Assembly: GCF_011769525.1 (NCBI RefSeq) | Contig: NZ_CP050440.1 | Coordinates: 186,001-250,000, forward strand | Length of the DNA: 64,000 bases | Direction: 5' to 3' | Source of the DNA: Tolypothrix sp. PCC 7910 | GTDB lineage: Bacteria; Cyanobacteriota; Cyanobacteriia; Cyanobacteriales; Nostocaceae | Shown here: positions 1 to 8,161 of the stretch, one piece after another | Position numbering within the stretch: the first letter of the stretch is position 1 | How the letters are laid out: each line of letters opens with the position of its first letter | Notes under the pieces: model-generated | What the model was told of the DNA's origin: nothing | Seen by the model: only the letters and a program-made list of their open reading frames with translations | Database searches by the model: none | Translations under genes and position numbers: made by a program

Positions 1-1437
1 AACATCAATCAATTGTCTGATGATTGGTCTGAACATACTAAAGATTTACTTGATAGCTTACCCCAAGTTTGGACTAGGGGTATTTTGTATTTGTTACTCA
101 GTTTTATCTCTATTTCTCTACCTTGGGCGATGCTATCAAAAATAGATGAAACTGGTACAGCCAGAGGAAGACTTGAGCCAAAAGGTAAAACATTTCAGTT
201 AGATAGTGCTGTACCAGGGACAGTTACATCTATCCCCGTCAAAGAAGGCGATCTAGTCAAACCTGGAGAACCTGTAATGATATTAGATGCAGACTTAGTT
301 AAGTCTGATTTGCGGCAAAGTAAGGAGAAATTAGAAGGGCAATTAAATAGGCGATCGCAATTAAATCTGCTGAAAAATCAAATCATCGTCTCTTTAGCCA
401 CTCAACGCCAACAAAATCAAGCCCAAGAGTTAGAAAAACAAGCCCAAATTGAGCAAGCACAGCAAAATTTAACGGCTTTAAAAAACTCCTACGAAATTCA
501 ACAAACCGAAAAAATCACCCAAGTTAATCAAGCAAGACAAACTATTGAACAAACTCAAACAGCAAATAAATTGTTAGAAAATAGTCTAACCAGCGCCCAA
601 AGAGAAGTAGAACGCTACAGTAAGCTTAAACAAGCCGGTGCTATTCCCGAAATTAATGTTGTTGATAAGCAAGATATCGCCAAAGACAGACAGAGATTAT
701 ACGAACAAAGTAAATCAGATATCAAACAAGCTAATCTCCGTCTAGCTGAACAACAAAGTAGTTATCAGCGTACAATTCGTCAAGCCAAGGCAGAAATTGA
801 ACAAGCATATTTGCGTTTAAAGGAACAAAAACGCAGTTATCAAACATTAACTCATGCTGGAAAACTAGCAGTACTTAAAAGTGAGGAACAATTAAATAAT
901 TTAGACACAGAAACTACTACCTTACAAGCAGAAATTGCTCAAACTAATAGTCAAATCAACAGCTTGCAATTGCAATTACAGCAACGAGTCTTAAAATCTC
1001 CCATTGCAGGTAGAGTATTTCAACTCCCAATTCAGCGTCCTGGTGCAGTTGTTCAACCTGGAACAATGGTTGCAGAAATTGCTCCCGAAAATTCACCATT
1101 AATTATGCGCGCGCAAATGCCTACATCTGAGAGTGGTTCTTTACGGAAAGGATTGCCCGTAAAACTAAAATTTGATGCCTATCCTTTCCAAGATTATGGA
1201 ATTATTGAAGGTGAGTTATTAGAGATTTCACCAACCACAACAGAAATCGATACACCTAATGGAAAAATCGCTGCATATAATTTAGAAATTGCCCTGAAAA
1301 GTAATTGTATTTCTAGTAAAAATAAATGTACACCTTTACGTCCTGGCGATACAGCAACCGCAGAAGTAATTGTTCGTCAGCGTCGGATTATTGACTTTTT
1401 ACTAGACCCATTCAAACAGTTGCAACAAGGAAGCTAA
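1..1437 (+). CDS. HlyD-family secretion adaptor (5' end outside window)
   Basis: Periplasmic adaptor of an ABC or type I export system, likely for the neighbouring lanthipeptides. The reading frame is open to the left edge, so the true start may lie outside; a TTG at 13 is the first possible start inside. After a short cytoplasmic stretch there is one membrane segment (about residues 24-43), then a lipoyl-like half (GTVTSIPVKEGDLVKPGEPV), a very long Gln-rich coiled coil (about 95-320), the second lipoyl half (RVLKSPIAGRVFQLPIQRPG) and a C-terminal beta-barrel. This is the classic HlyD order. An isomerase gene follows 56 bases after the stop. The partner ABC transporter, probably with a C39 peptidase domain for double-glycine leaders, is expected upstream of the window; that is inference. 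Confidence 0.88.
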   Translation, partial: NINQLSDDWSEHTKDLLDSLPQVWTRGILYLLLSFISISLPWAMLSKIDETGTARGRLEPKGKTFQLDSAVPGTVTSIPVKEGDLVKPGEPVMILDADLVKSDLRQSKEKLEGQLNRRSQLNLLKNQIIVSLATQRQQNQAQELEKQAQIEQAQQNLTALKNSYEIQQTEKITQVNQARQTIEQTQTANKLLENSLTSAQREVERYSKLKQAGAIPEINVVDKQDIAKDRQRLYEQSKSDIKQANLRLAEQQSSYQRTIRQAKAEIEQAYLRLKEQKRSYQTLTHAGKLAVLKSEEQLNNLDTETTTLQAEIAQTNSQINSLQLQLQQRVLKSPIAGRVFQLPIQRPGAVVQPGTMVAEIAPENSPLIMRAQMPTSESGSLRKGLPVKLKFDAYPFQDYGIIEGELLEISPTTTEIDTPNGKIAAYNLEIALKSNCISSKNKCTPLRPGDTATAEVIVRQRRIIDFLLDPFKQLQQGS

Positions 1438-1493
1438 AATTTAATAGCTCATCCTATATTTGTGTAACCGTCAGTTATTTGTGGAGCAAAAAT

Positions 1494-2231
1494 ATGTCGC
1501 AACCCATCACAATCAGCAACCAAGATATTCTGCATATTGTCAAACAATACCGCCAAATCCCTGATTTAATTGAAAAGATTATTACCCATAAGATCATTGA
1601 AATCACTGTATCAAAGCTAGGGATTCAAGTAGAGACTGAGGAGTTGCAAGAAGCAGCAGATAATTTCCGTTTAATGAATGCTCTGGAAACATCTGAAGAC
1701 ACCTGGAAATGGTTGGAAAAACACGCTTTATCTTTAGATGATTTTGAAGAATTAGTTTACCGCAATTTGTTGACTAATAAGTTGGCTCAACATCTATTTG
1801 TAGACAAAGTTGAACCATATTTTTTTGAAAATCAACTAGAATATGCTGGTGCAGTTATATATGAAGTTATCTTGGATGATGAAGATTTAGCAATGGAGTT
1901 ATTTTATGCGGTTAAAGAAGGTGAGACTAGTTTTTATGATGTAGCTAATCAATACATCCAAGATATAGAATTACGTCGAAAATGTGGATATCTAGGGAAA
2001 GTAAATCGTAAAGATTTAAAGCCAGAAATTTCTGCGGCTGTCTTTGCAGCTAAACCTCCCCAACTTCTCAAGCCAATTATTACTTCTAAGGGAGTACATT
2101 TGATTATGGTAGAAGAGATTATTCAACCAGAATTGAGTGAGAAATTAAATTATCAAATTATGTCAGAATTTTTTGACGAGTGGGTAAAGCGGCACATCGC
2201 CAAATTTGAGATTATCAAACAACTGGACTAG
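1494..2231 (+). CDS. Peptidylprolyl isomerase, parvulin/SurA type, linked to peptide export
   Basis: About 245 residues. An N-terminal helical SurA-like part (ITISNQDILHIVKQYRQIPD) precedes a diverged parvulin domain containing RKCGYLGKVNRKDLKPEI and KPIITSKGVHLIMVEEI, the places where parvulins carry their conserved Gly-rich and substrate-contact strands. The ATG at 1494 is chosen because GGAG lies seven bases upstream; a TTG at 1479 would add five residues but has no better ribosome site. Isomerases of this type often sit beside HlyD and C39 ABC transporters in cyanobacterial bacteriocin clusters. A role in folding the exporter or its cargo is inferred. There is no signal peptide, so it probably acts in the cytoplasm or on the inner face of the membrane. 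Confidence 0.75.
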   Translation: MSQPITISNQDILHIVKQYRQIPDLIEKIITHKIIEITVSKLGIQVETEELQEAADNFRLMNALETSEDTWKWLEKHALSLDDFEELVYRNLLTNKLAQHLFVDKVEPYFFENQLEYAGAVIYEVILDDEDLAMELFYAVKEGETSFYDVANQYIQDIELRRKCGYLGKVNRKDLKPEISAAVFAAKPPQLLKPIITSKGVHLIMVEEIIQPELSEKLNYQIMSEFFDEWVKRHIAKFEIIKQLD

Positions 2232-2260
2232 AAAGTAATACAGTATTAAACTAATCCTAT

Positions 2261-2300
2261 AATAGGCAGCCAACTACTTAATAAGTAATTGTCTGCCTAT
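2261..2300 (+). terminator. Hairpin between convergent operons (probable terminator for HlyD/PpiC)
   Basis: ATAGGCAG at about 2262-2269 pairs perfectly with CTGCCTAT at 2293-2300, and ACTTA/TAAGT pair inside the loop. It starts 30 bases after the isomerase stop. The T-run after it is weak, so termination efficiency is uncertain. Confidence 0.5.
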
Positions 2301-2331
2301 GACAATAAATAATTTTACTCAAGATGAGTCA

Positions 2332-2372
2332 AAATAAAAAAGATGATGGTTTTCTGTAAAACGAATCATCTT
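2332..2372 (-). terminator. Rho-independent terminator of the precursor genes
   Basis: AAGATGAT (2340-2347) pairs with ATCATCTT (2365-2372), with a second stem GTTTT/AAAAC inside. On the minus strand the stem runs into six T residues. It lies about 100 bases beyond the last precursor stop. Confidence 0.75.
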
Positions 2373-2474
2373 GATATACTGTGAAAAACTATCATTATTA
2401 TATTTCTGATGCATCCTACTCCATTTTATATACAAGTAGCTTCGATGCAAACTATACCACCACAAATTCCATCA

Positions 2475-2681
2475 CTATGCCATGATCATTGATTCTCCTT
2501 TACACCATACTGAAGTATTGGCACAATTACATGATGGCGTTGGAAAAGTTAAATTAATTCCACCACCAAATATCTGATTATCATCCTCACTGAACTCTTT
2601 TAAGAAGCTTTCTAAATCATTAAACAACTCAGTACCAGCCAAGTTAAGATTCAATAAATCATTGACTTTGATATTAGCCAT
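2475..2681 (-). CDS. Lanthipeptide precursor 3 (double-glycine leader)
   Basis: 68 residues. The leader (residues 1-40) is nearly identical to those of the next two genes: it begins MANIKVNDLLNLNL, continues ELFNDLESFLKEFSEDDNQ and ends IFGG. A 28-residue core follows, with Cys at core positions 11, 13 and 20 and Ser/Thr at 5, 8, 10, 16, 17 and 24. That supplies enough Ser/Thr for up to three thioether rings. The core has no resemblance to the other two cores, which suggests a different product made by the same enzymes. It is the last gene before the terminator at 2332-2372. A stretch reading GAGATAAAATC lies upstream of the ATG, so ribosome binding looks modest. Confidence 0.85.
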   Translation of the reverse strand: MANIKVNDLLNLNLAGTELFNDLESFLKEFSEDDNQIFGGGINLTFPTPSCNCANTSVWCKGESMIMA

Positions 2682-2761
2682 TTGATTTTATCTCCATGAT
2701 TTTTTGTTTTTATTCTGGCTATTAATAAAACAATTTCTGCTTAATTAAAAGTTTTATTAGA

Positions 2762-2786
2762 GATGCATTGACGCGATTTAACGCAT
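2762..2786. repeat. Degenerate palindrome between precursors 2 and 3
   Basis: ATGCATTGA faces TTAACGCAT around a short loop, an imperfect relative of the GGATGCGTTA palindromes found elsewhere in the window. It lies 15-40 bases beyond the stop of precursor 2, at the place equivalent to the perfect hairpin after precursor 1. Confidence 0.45.
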
Positions 2787-2800
2787 TTGTAATAATGTGG

Positions 2801-3022
2801 TTATGCTTGCATACCTACTGCCATCTGTGTAAAATAGATCGTCATCGTCATGCAGACATTCGTCACTTCCTGACAGCTAGTAGGAACGCAATAGCCACCA
2901 TAAATTCTATTAATTTGCTCACTTTCGTCACTCAGTTCAGTCAGAAAACTTTCTGAATCATTAAATAAATCAGCACCATTCATATTGAGATATAATAAAT
3001 CATTTACCTTGATATTATTCAT
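2801..3022 (-). CDS. Lanthipeptide precursor 2 (double-glycine leader)
   Basis: 73 residues. The leader of 43 residues (MNNIKVNDLLYLNMNGADLF, then NDSESFLTELSDESEQINR, ending IYGG) is three residues longer than its siblings just before the cleavage site. The 30-residue core begins YCVPTSCQEVTNVC, so Cys occupies core positions 2, 7 and 14. It shares the spacing of C, CQEVT and C with precursor 1, so both probably form the same ring pattern. The tail is rich in Met, Thr and hydrophobic residues. It lies between precursors 1 and 3, with hairpins on both sides. Confidence 0.85.
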   Translation of the reverse strand: MNNIKVNDLLYLNMNGADLFNDSESFLTELSDESEQINRIYGGYCVPTSCQEVTNVCMTMTIYFTQMAVGMQA

Positions 3023-3098
3023 TTAAGTTGACTCTATAATTTTTTGTTTTTCTTGTGGTTGCCAATCGATTTTTTTGCTTAATTAATAGTTTTATTAA

Positions 3099-3126
3099 GG
3101 ATGCGTTAACGCAATTTAACGCATCC
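3099..3126. repeat. GGATGCGTTA palindrome between precursors 1 and 2
   Basis: Perfect 10-base inverted repeat (GGATGCGTTA / TAACGCATCC) with an eight-base loop, starting 13 bases beyond the stop of precursor 1. Copies of the same family occur at 14674, 18024, 21013 and 21083. Here it could protect the upstream message or limit read-through. Confidence 0.7.
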
Positions 3127-3138
3127 CTAATAATACAA

Positions 3139-3342
3139 TTAGACTAGAGCATGGACTATTATTTGCGTAGTCCTGAGGCAGAGAGGTGTTACCTCCTGAC
3201 AGGTACCAGGAACGCAAGCTGTACCGCCAAATATCTGATTCTCATCTTCACTCAACTCTTTTAAGAAGCTTTCCGAATCGTTAAATAACTCAGCACCAGT
3301 CAGGTTAAGATTCAATAAATCATGTACCTTGATATTAGCCAT
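3139..3342 (-). CDS. Lanthipeptide precursor 1 (double-glycine leader)
   Basis: 67 residues. The leader (1-40) ends NQIFGG, and a 27-residue core begins TACVPGTCQEVTPLC. Cys is at core positions 3, 8 and 15, with five Thr as dehydration candidates, and the tail IIVHALV is hydrophobic. The leader matches the other two precursors over nearly its whole length. The acidic ELSEDE segment is the kind of region recognised by LanM enzymes and C39 peptidases. GGAGAAC lies a few bases upstream of the ATG. It is the first of the three precursor genes and lies 404 bases beyond the LanM stop. Confidence 0.87.
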   Translation of the reverse strand: MANIKVHDLLNLNLTGAELFNDSESFLKELSEDENQIFGGTACVPGTCQEVTPLCLRTTQIIVHALV

Positions 3343-3647
3343 TAGCTTTGTTCTCCATTTTTTTGTTTTTACTTAACTTATTTATAAATCAAACTTTTCT
3401 GCTTGATTTATATTCTTATAATAGCTGTTTAATTTTTCAACAACCATGATAATTTAAGTATTTGGATGACATAAAAAATGCAGTTATTTAACTTTTTTAA
3501 TAAGAGATTTTAGATAAATATGTGAACAGCTATAGCTATATTCGATGTTTTAAAAATTAATTTTTGTTGAATAAAAGCCATATTTAATAGACAAAAGTAA
3601 AATATTTTTGTCACTCTAATGTTATTAGCAAACTTAAAAATAAAAAA
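3343..3647. promoter_or_regulatory. AT-rich leader region ahead of the precursor genes
   Basis: About 300 bases, very rich in A and T, with no convincing reading frame. A terminator-like palindrome (3648-3671) lies between it and LanM, so this stretch probably carries the separate promoter of the precursors. I cannot assign a single -10/-35 pair with confidence. Confidence 0.4.
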
Positions 3648-3671
3648 TCAGCACAAAATTTTGTGCTGATA
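3642..3671 (-). terminator. Terminator after LanM
   Basis: A perfect 24-base palindrome (arms ATCAGCACAAAA / TTTTGTGCTGAT, 3648-3671) is followed on the minus strand by a run of T. It lies 75 bases beyond the LanM stop and separates synthetase from precursor transcription. Confidence 0.72.
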
Positions 3672-3745
3672 AATGAGAAAGTATTCAAAACTCAAATTGT
3701 GATTGATAAAATAGAATTGTTACTTACTTATAGTAAGCAGTTATA

Positions 3746-6700
3746 TCATTCCCCAATTAAGACTGAAGGTAAAGATTCAGGAAATGCTAAACGTAGCAAT
3801 TGATAACCTACACCCGCTTTACCTCGGAAAAAGTTAGAGCTATAGGCGGATTGATAATAGTGAGAAGAAAAAGAATACTCTCCATTTGCTTTTGCCCGTT
3901 CTATAACCCATGCAGCCTGTTTTATGGCAGTGTTTAGCCATTCCTGATTGCCCAGTTTTTGGGATGCTAAAATAAACAGTTCTACTCTACCCATGTGTCC
4001 ACAGCAAAGATGGTCTGTATCTGTGCTAGGCGTTCCATACTTTTGGGTAGTTTCTAAAGCGATATTAATGTCTGAGTAAATTTCCTCTGTCTGTATAATT
4101 GACAAACTACCTAAACGGGCTAACCCAATTCCAGCACTTCCATGACACCATGCGTGCAAGAAATTAATTTGATTTGTTTTTTCGGATAAACGGAAGTCGG
4201 GCCAGTTTTGCACTGATTCATCAAAGACGCTTTTTTCATATTCAATTGCTTCTTTTGCAGCTTCTAAAAAAGCTATATCTGCTGTAGCAGCGTATAACCG
4301 CAATAGAGATAAAGAAATAGCTGCTGCGCCGTGAGAAAAACCAGTTAAAGGTTTTTTGCTTTCTATTGTTACCCATGCTCTAGGTTTGCTATTACTTCGT
4401 TGTGATAATAAATGATTGCCACAGGTAACTGCTATGTCTAAAACAGTTGGTTCACCTGTTTGATCATAAAGGGTCAATAAACCTGGAATAGCTCCCGCAA
4501 CACCCCACATGATGTCAAACTTTTCATCAGTAGCAATTACCTCTTTTGTCAGTAGTTTTGCAGCAAGTTGGGCAGATTCTAAAAGACTTGGATCTTCCAA
4601 AAATTGACTAATTTTAACTAGACTGTAAATAAAACCACCTATACCCAATAAACCAAATTCTGACTCTAGTATTTTTTGGCGGATTTCTGATTTTTTTAGT
4701 GATTGTTGCAAAGGTAATAAAGCAATTAAAGCTACTTCTTTAAATTCATGTTTACCAGTTATTTTTGCTAATGCTGCTAGGAACAAACTCACTCCAGCAC
4801 GTCCTCTATATAAAGAATCATCTAACGGCTGAAGTTGATAGCGGTTAGCCTGGAACATATAACCTAAATTAATCCAGTTGCATCCGTTAGAATTACAAAT
4901 TCCATTAGAGACCAGACTATTGCCAATTTTTACAGCTTCTTGCAGTAATTCTTCATTAGTAAGTGAGTGAAATTGTGGTGAATTACCCTGTAAAGCAGTA
5001 TCTTTCAGGGTTAAATGAGCAAACTTGGCATCAAAACTCATCCGAATTAATTTAATTTGTAGGGCTAAATTCTGTTCATCAAGATTTTGCAGTTGAGTAA
5101 TTAAACTTTGGTAACTGGATATTTTAAAAAACTGCTTGATTAGCTTGTCTCGTTCAATTTCTAAGTCACTGCTATTACAGGATACAGAGAAATAGGGAAT
5201 ATCTTGCTGTTGTAAAAACCTTGTTTCTGCTTGCCAAATTGCCCAATTTTCTGGATTAGCTTCAACTTCTAATAAAGAACGACTAAAAGTATCAATTAAG
5301 CTATTAATCAAAATGCTATATTCTATGCCATTACGCAAAGATTGAGGATTGAGACTGTTTTTAGCGACGATAACATATAGTATGGATGGATGAGGGATAA
5401 ATCGAGACTTTAATGATTTGGTAGTTGATAGAGGGCTGTATTGACCCAACAAAGTTTCTTTATTTTTGATTAATAAGCGGTATATCTCCTCAAAACCAGT
5501 GACAATTTCCTCTACATAGTTCCTGGGTGAAACAGATTTACCTTCTAAAATTACCGCATTAGTACCAGAAGGAATAATTGCTGTTTTAGAAGTTAGATGC
5601 ATTCCATCTGTATTAATAAATTGCCACTCTCTAGAAGCATTGACTTGTTGGGGATAAATATTGCCCAGGACACTGGAATCTTGAGCATTGGCTGAGAATG
5701 TATTACCTTCCCAAGCAGGTAAAAATCCCGCTTTTAGAACTGAATCTTGAAACCAGTCTTCTGATTCATCATTACTTTTAACTATAGGCTGCATTAATAT
5801 GTCAGCATCAATCAGAATTGAATATTCAGAATTGGCGATCACATTTTCTGAGCCACAGTCTTTAGCGCCTAATACAAACAGCAGTGATAATAACATTCCG
5901 GCTCTTTTATAAAAGTTGTTGACTGCGGTTTGATTCTCACAAGGTTGGTGAGCAATAAATTCAACCCAGGCATATTCTTGTCGTTGAAGAATTTTGGTAA
6001 TTTTAAATGGTAAAGATATTCTTTGTTGATTACACCAATCTAGTAAATTATTAAAAGCTACATCTAAGCTCAAATCTTTAGGTTTATAGACAATTTTGAT
6101 TCCTGAATCAAAGGTAATAGCTAAAATACTGCGTCCACCATGATGACGGTTTGATAGCGATGTTTCTATTTCCTTTACTTTTCCTAGGTTTGTATCTTCA
6201 GAGAAAGTCTGCTCAATTTCTGTGATGTCAGCTTGTAACCTTTGGATAAATTCAGTGGTATTAGTTACCCAAAAATTAATATTAGTGGCGATCAGTCTTG
6301 CTAAAACAGGGTAATCCTCAAAAAACTTTAAGCCTCCATCTTCAAGAATATTTTGAATGAATTGATCATAAAGAATTCGATTTTTACTTTCTTCTGTATG
6401 GTTATCTTGCTTTGCAGAAGCTTGATTTGAGCGCAATTTATCAAACTCAAATAATAATGTTTCGGTACCTAAACTTACTAGTTGTTGCAGTAAGCCATAT
6501 TCTAAAGTTAAATATGCTTCTGTACTTAATAACACTAAATCATGATTTAGAGATAACGCCGCAGATAATTTACGGCGTGCTACTAAGATAAATGGAAAAT
6601 AAAAATCTTCAAAAGGTAAAGGTTTTTGGGAATCAAGTGGTAATTTTTCTGCTACTTCTAGATTTAGTAAAGATATACCACTTTCAACTAATTCTTTTAG

Positions 6701-6976
6701 GGTTTCTGCCCAAGCTGGTAATTTATCATCTTTACCAAAACCTGCTGTTACTAATAAAGAACGTACTATATTGAAATCTAATCCATCCCAATGAAGACGT
6801 TGTTTTAGCTTTTCTTCTCCGCCAATTGCTTGACACCAATTTTGCAGACGTTTTTCAATTAGGTTTTGATCAAGTTGCTGAGAATTTATATTGTGGTAAT
6901 CTTTGGTATTGAAGTTTTCAGACAGGAAAGTAGCGTTAATAACTATTTGGGATATTTTTGAGTCAGATATTTTCAT
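3746..6976 (-). CDS. lanM: LanM lanthipeptide synthetase with altered dehydratase residues
   Basis: 1076 residues, normal length for a LanM. The N-terminal two thirds are a DUF4135 dehydratase fold and the C-terminal part (about 690-1076) is a LanC cyclase. The cyclase looks intact: GFSHGAA (His882), AWCHG (Cys944) and LCCGHMG (Cys991, Cys992), the three-Cys zinc pattern known from ProcM. The dehydratase is unusual. The family motif G-D-x-H is S-N-R-H (275-278); D-x-H-x-E-N is DCGSEN (373-378), so the His is Gly; D-x-E is DAD (390-392); and R-F-x-x-R-P-T is RFIPHPS (525-531). The lysine in VYKPK (Lys298) is kept. It lies 48 bases after the HopA1-like gene and after a kinase gene, all in one direction. 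It may cyclise only, with dehydration supplied by its neighbours; residual dehydratase activity cannot be excluded. Confidence 0.9.
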   Translation of the reverse strand: MKISDSKISQIVINATFLSENFNTKDYHNINSQQLDQNLIEKRLQNWCQAIGGEEKLKQRLHWDGLDFNIVRSLLVTAGFGKDDKLPAWAETLKELVESGISLLNLEVAEKLPLDSQKPLPFEDFYFPFILVARRKLSAALSLNHDLVLLSTEAYLTLEYGLLQQLVSLGTETLLFEFDKLRSNQASAKQDNHTEESKNRILYDQFIQNILEDGGLKFFEDYPVLARLIATNINFWVTNTTEFIQRLQADITEIEQTFSEDTNLGKVKEIETSLSNRHHGGRSILAITFDSGIKIVYKPKDLSLDVAFNNLLDWCNQQRISLPFKITKILQRQEYAWVEFIAHQPCENQTAVNNFYKRAGMLLSLLFVLGAKDCGSENVIANSEYSILIDADILMQPIVKSNDESEDWFQDSVLKAGFLPAWEGNTFSANAQDSSVLGNIYPQQVNASREWQFINTDGMHLTSKTAIIPSGTNAVILEGKSVSPRNYVEEIVTGFEEIYRLLIKNKETLLGQYSPLSTTKSLKSRFIPHPSILYVIVAKNSLNPQSLRNGIEYSILINSLIDTFSRSLLEVEANPENWAIWQAETRFLQQQDIPYFSVSCNSSDLEIERDKLIKQFFKISSYQSLITQLQNLDEQNLALQIKLIRMSFDAKFAHLTLKDTALQGNSPQFHSLTNEELLQEAVKIGNSLVSNGICNSNGCNWINLGYMFQANRYQLQPLDDSLYRGRAGVSLFLAALAKITGKHEFKEVALIALLPLQQSLKKSEIRQKILESEFGLLGIGGFIYSLVKISQFLEDPSLLESAQLAAKLLTKEVIATDEKFDIMWGVAGAIPGLLTLYDQTGEPTVLDIAVTCGNHLLSQRSNSKPRAWVTIESKKPLTGFSHGAAAISLSLLRLYAATADIAFLEAAKEAIEYEKSVFDESVQNWPDFRLSEKTNQINFLHAWCHGSAGIGLARLGSLSIIQTEEIYSDINIALETTQKYGTPSTDTDHLCCGHMGRVELFILASQKLGNQEWLNTAIKQAAWVIERAKANGEYSFSSHYYQSAYSSNFFRGKAGVGYQLLRLAFPESLPSVLIGE

Positions 6977-7024
6977 TTTATTATTCTCGATAAACTTTAG
7001 TTAAGTATTTTCTAATTACATTAG

Positions 7025-8137
7025 CTAAGATAGGTTTAGGACTTGGTAAATATCTTCAGAATTAGCATTGAGATGAACACGTTCTAAATCAATTCCTAGC
7101 TGCAAAAATTGCTCTTGAATTGCTTGTATCCGTCTTTGAGGGGAATTATCTCCTTGATACCAAGCTGTGAGTAACCCATTTGCAATTATCTGACAGCGAT
7201 TCATGCCAAAACTTTCTTGTTCGGCAAACTTTTGATTTGGTTCTTCTGCTAAACCTAAACCTGGTGCTAGTTCCTTGGTGAATAGAGGAATTTCTGATTT
7301 AAAGTATTCACGATTTTCAAGATAAATATTACTTAATAATTTGCTCAACAATTCATAATCACTTTTATCGAAATACAAGACTCCAGAATCGTAGCGATTA
7401 TAATCTTTGGGATGGTATAAAACCTTAAGTTGAAAAGGTATATTTATCTGATTTAAATGCTGTGTTATATTACCCATAACAGCAATAGCACCTGCTGGGG
7501 TGAGATTGAAATATATCCGCACAATTTGTAGATTTGCTGCATTAGAGCGAGATAATCCGGCATTACTAACTGCCATGTAAAAGCCGCTTTGGACAATATT
7601 TTTTGGCATTTTAATCGGAACTAAATCGCCGATAGTAGCAGATGTGTGAGATGAAGGTAAATGTTTATCACGTTGAATGTGCAGCCTCAAACCAGCCTTA
7701 CTAACTATTAAGCTATTATCACTCTCTTCTTTTAAGATTGACCATCCTGACTGAAAATATCCCTCTCCATAATTACTTTCGTGCAACTGTTTATAAAAAG
7801 CTACATCTACCCCTAAAACTGTATTATTTTCTAAATCTAATGGTAAATTATTTGTTTTTTTATCGCCTGCTAGTTCACTTCGCATTGAGCCGTTGTAATA
7901 AATACCATAAAGAAAACTTCGCAATTGCAAACTGAGATATTTTTGCTGAATTTCTTCAGAAAATTTTTGAAAGCGTTCAACAGCCTCAGCAGGTACTTCT
8001 AAGGGTTGATAATCTGGATGGCGAATGGAAAAATCAGAGCGAATTTCAATGTTGTTAACAATATCCTCGAGAACATCGACTAAGCGCTGATTTATGCCAG
8101 GGTTAAGCTGAGTTTGCACAGAATTAAGTAATTGCAT
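7025..8137 (-). CDS. HopA1-like protein, probable phospho-Ser/Thr lyase partner
   Basis: 370 residues. The C-terminal two thirds match the HopA1 effector-like family: IVRIYFNLTPAGAIAVMGNI, a segment ending PFQLKVLYHPKDYNRYDSGV, then LYFDKSDYELLSKLL. Members were first named from a Pseudomonas effector. In class V lanthipeptide and thioamitide pathways a HopA1-like protein pairs with an APH-like kinase to dehydrate Ser and Thr. Here it lies 24 bases after such a kinase and 48 bases before LanM, so the same role is the best guess. No signal peptide or membrane segment is seen. I cannot point to catalytic residues with certainty. Confidence 0.78.
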   Translation of the reverse strand: MQLLNSVQTQLNPGINQRLVDVLEDIVNNIEIRSDFSIRHPDYQPLEVPAEAVERFQKFSEEIQQKYLSLQLRSFLYGIYYNGSMRSELAGDKKTNNLPLDLENNTVLGVDVAFYKQLHESNYGEGYFQSGWSILKEESDNSLIVSKAGLRLHIQRDKHLPSSHTSATIGDLVPIKMPKNIVQSGFYMAVSNAGLSRSNAANLQIVRIYFNLTPAGAIAVMGNITQHLNQINIPFQLKVLYHPKDYNRYDSGVLYFDKSDYELLSKLLSNIYLENREYFKSEIPLFTKELAPGLGLAEEPNQKFAEQESFGMNRCQIIANGLLTAWYQGDNSPQRRIQAIQEQFLQLGIDLERVHLNANSEDIYQVLNLS

Positions 8138-8161
8138 AATGATTGAATGATAAAAAGTCTA

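Noticed and set aside
2768-2956. Plus-strand frame over precursor 2
   Set aside because: It is antisense to a well-supported lanthipeptide precursor and has no features of its own.
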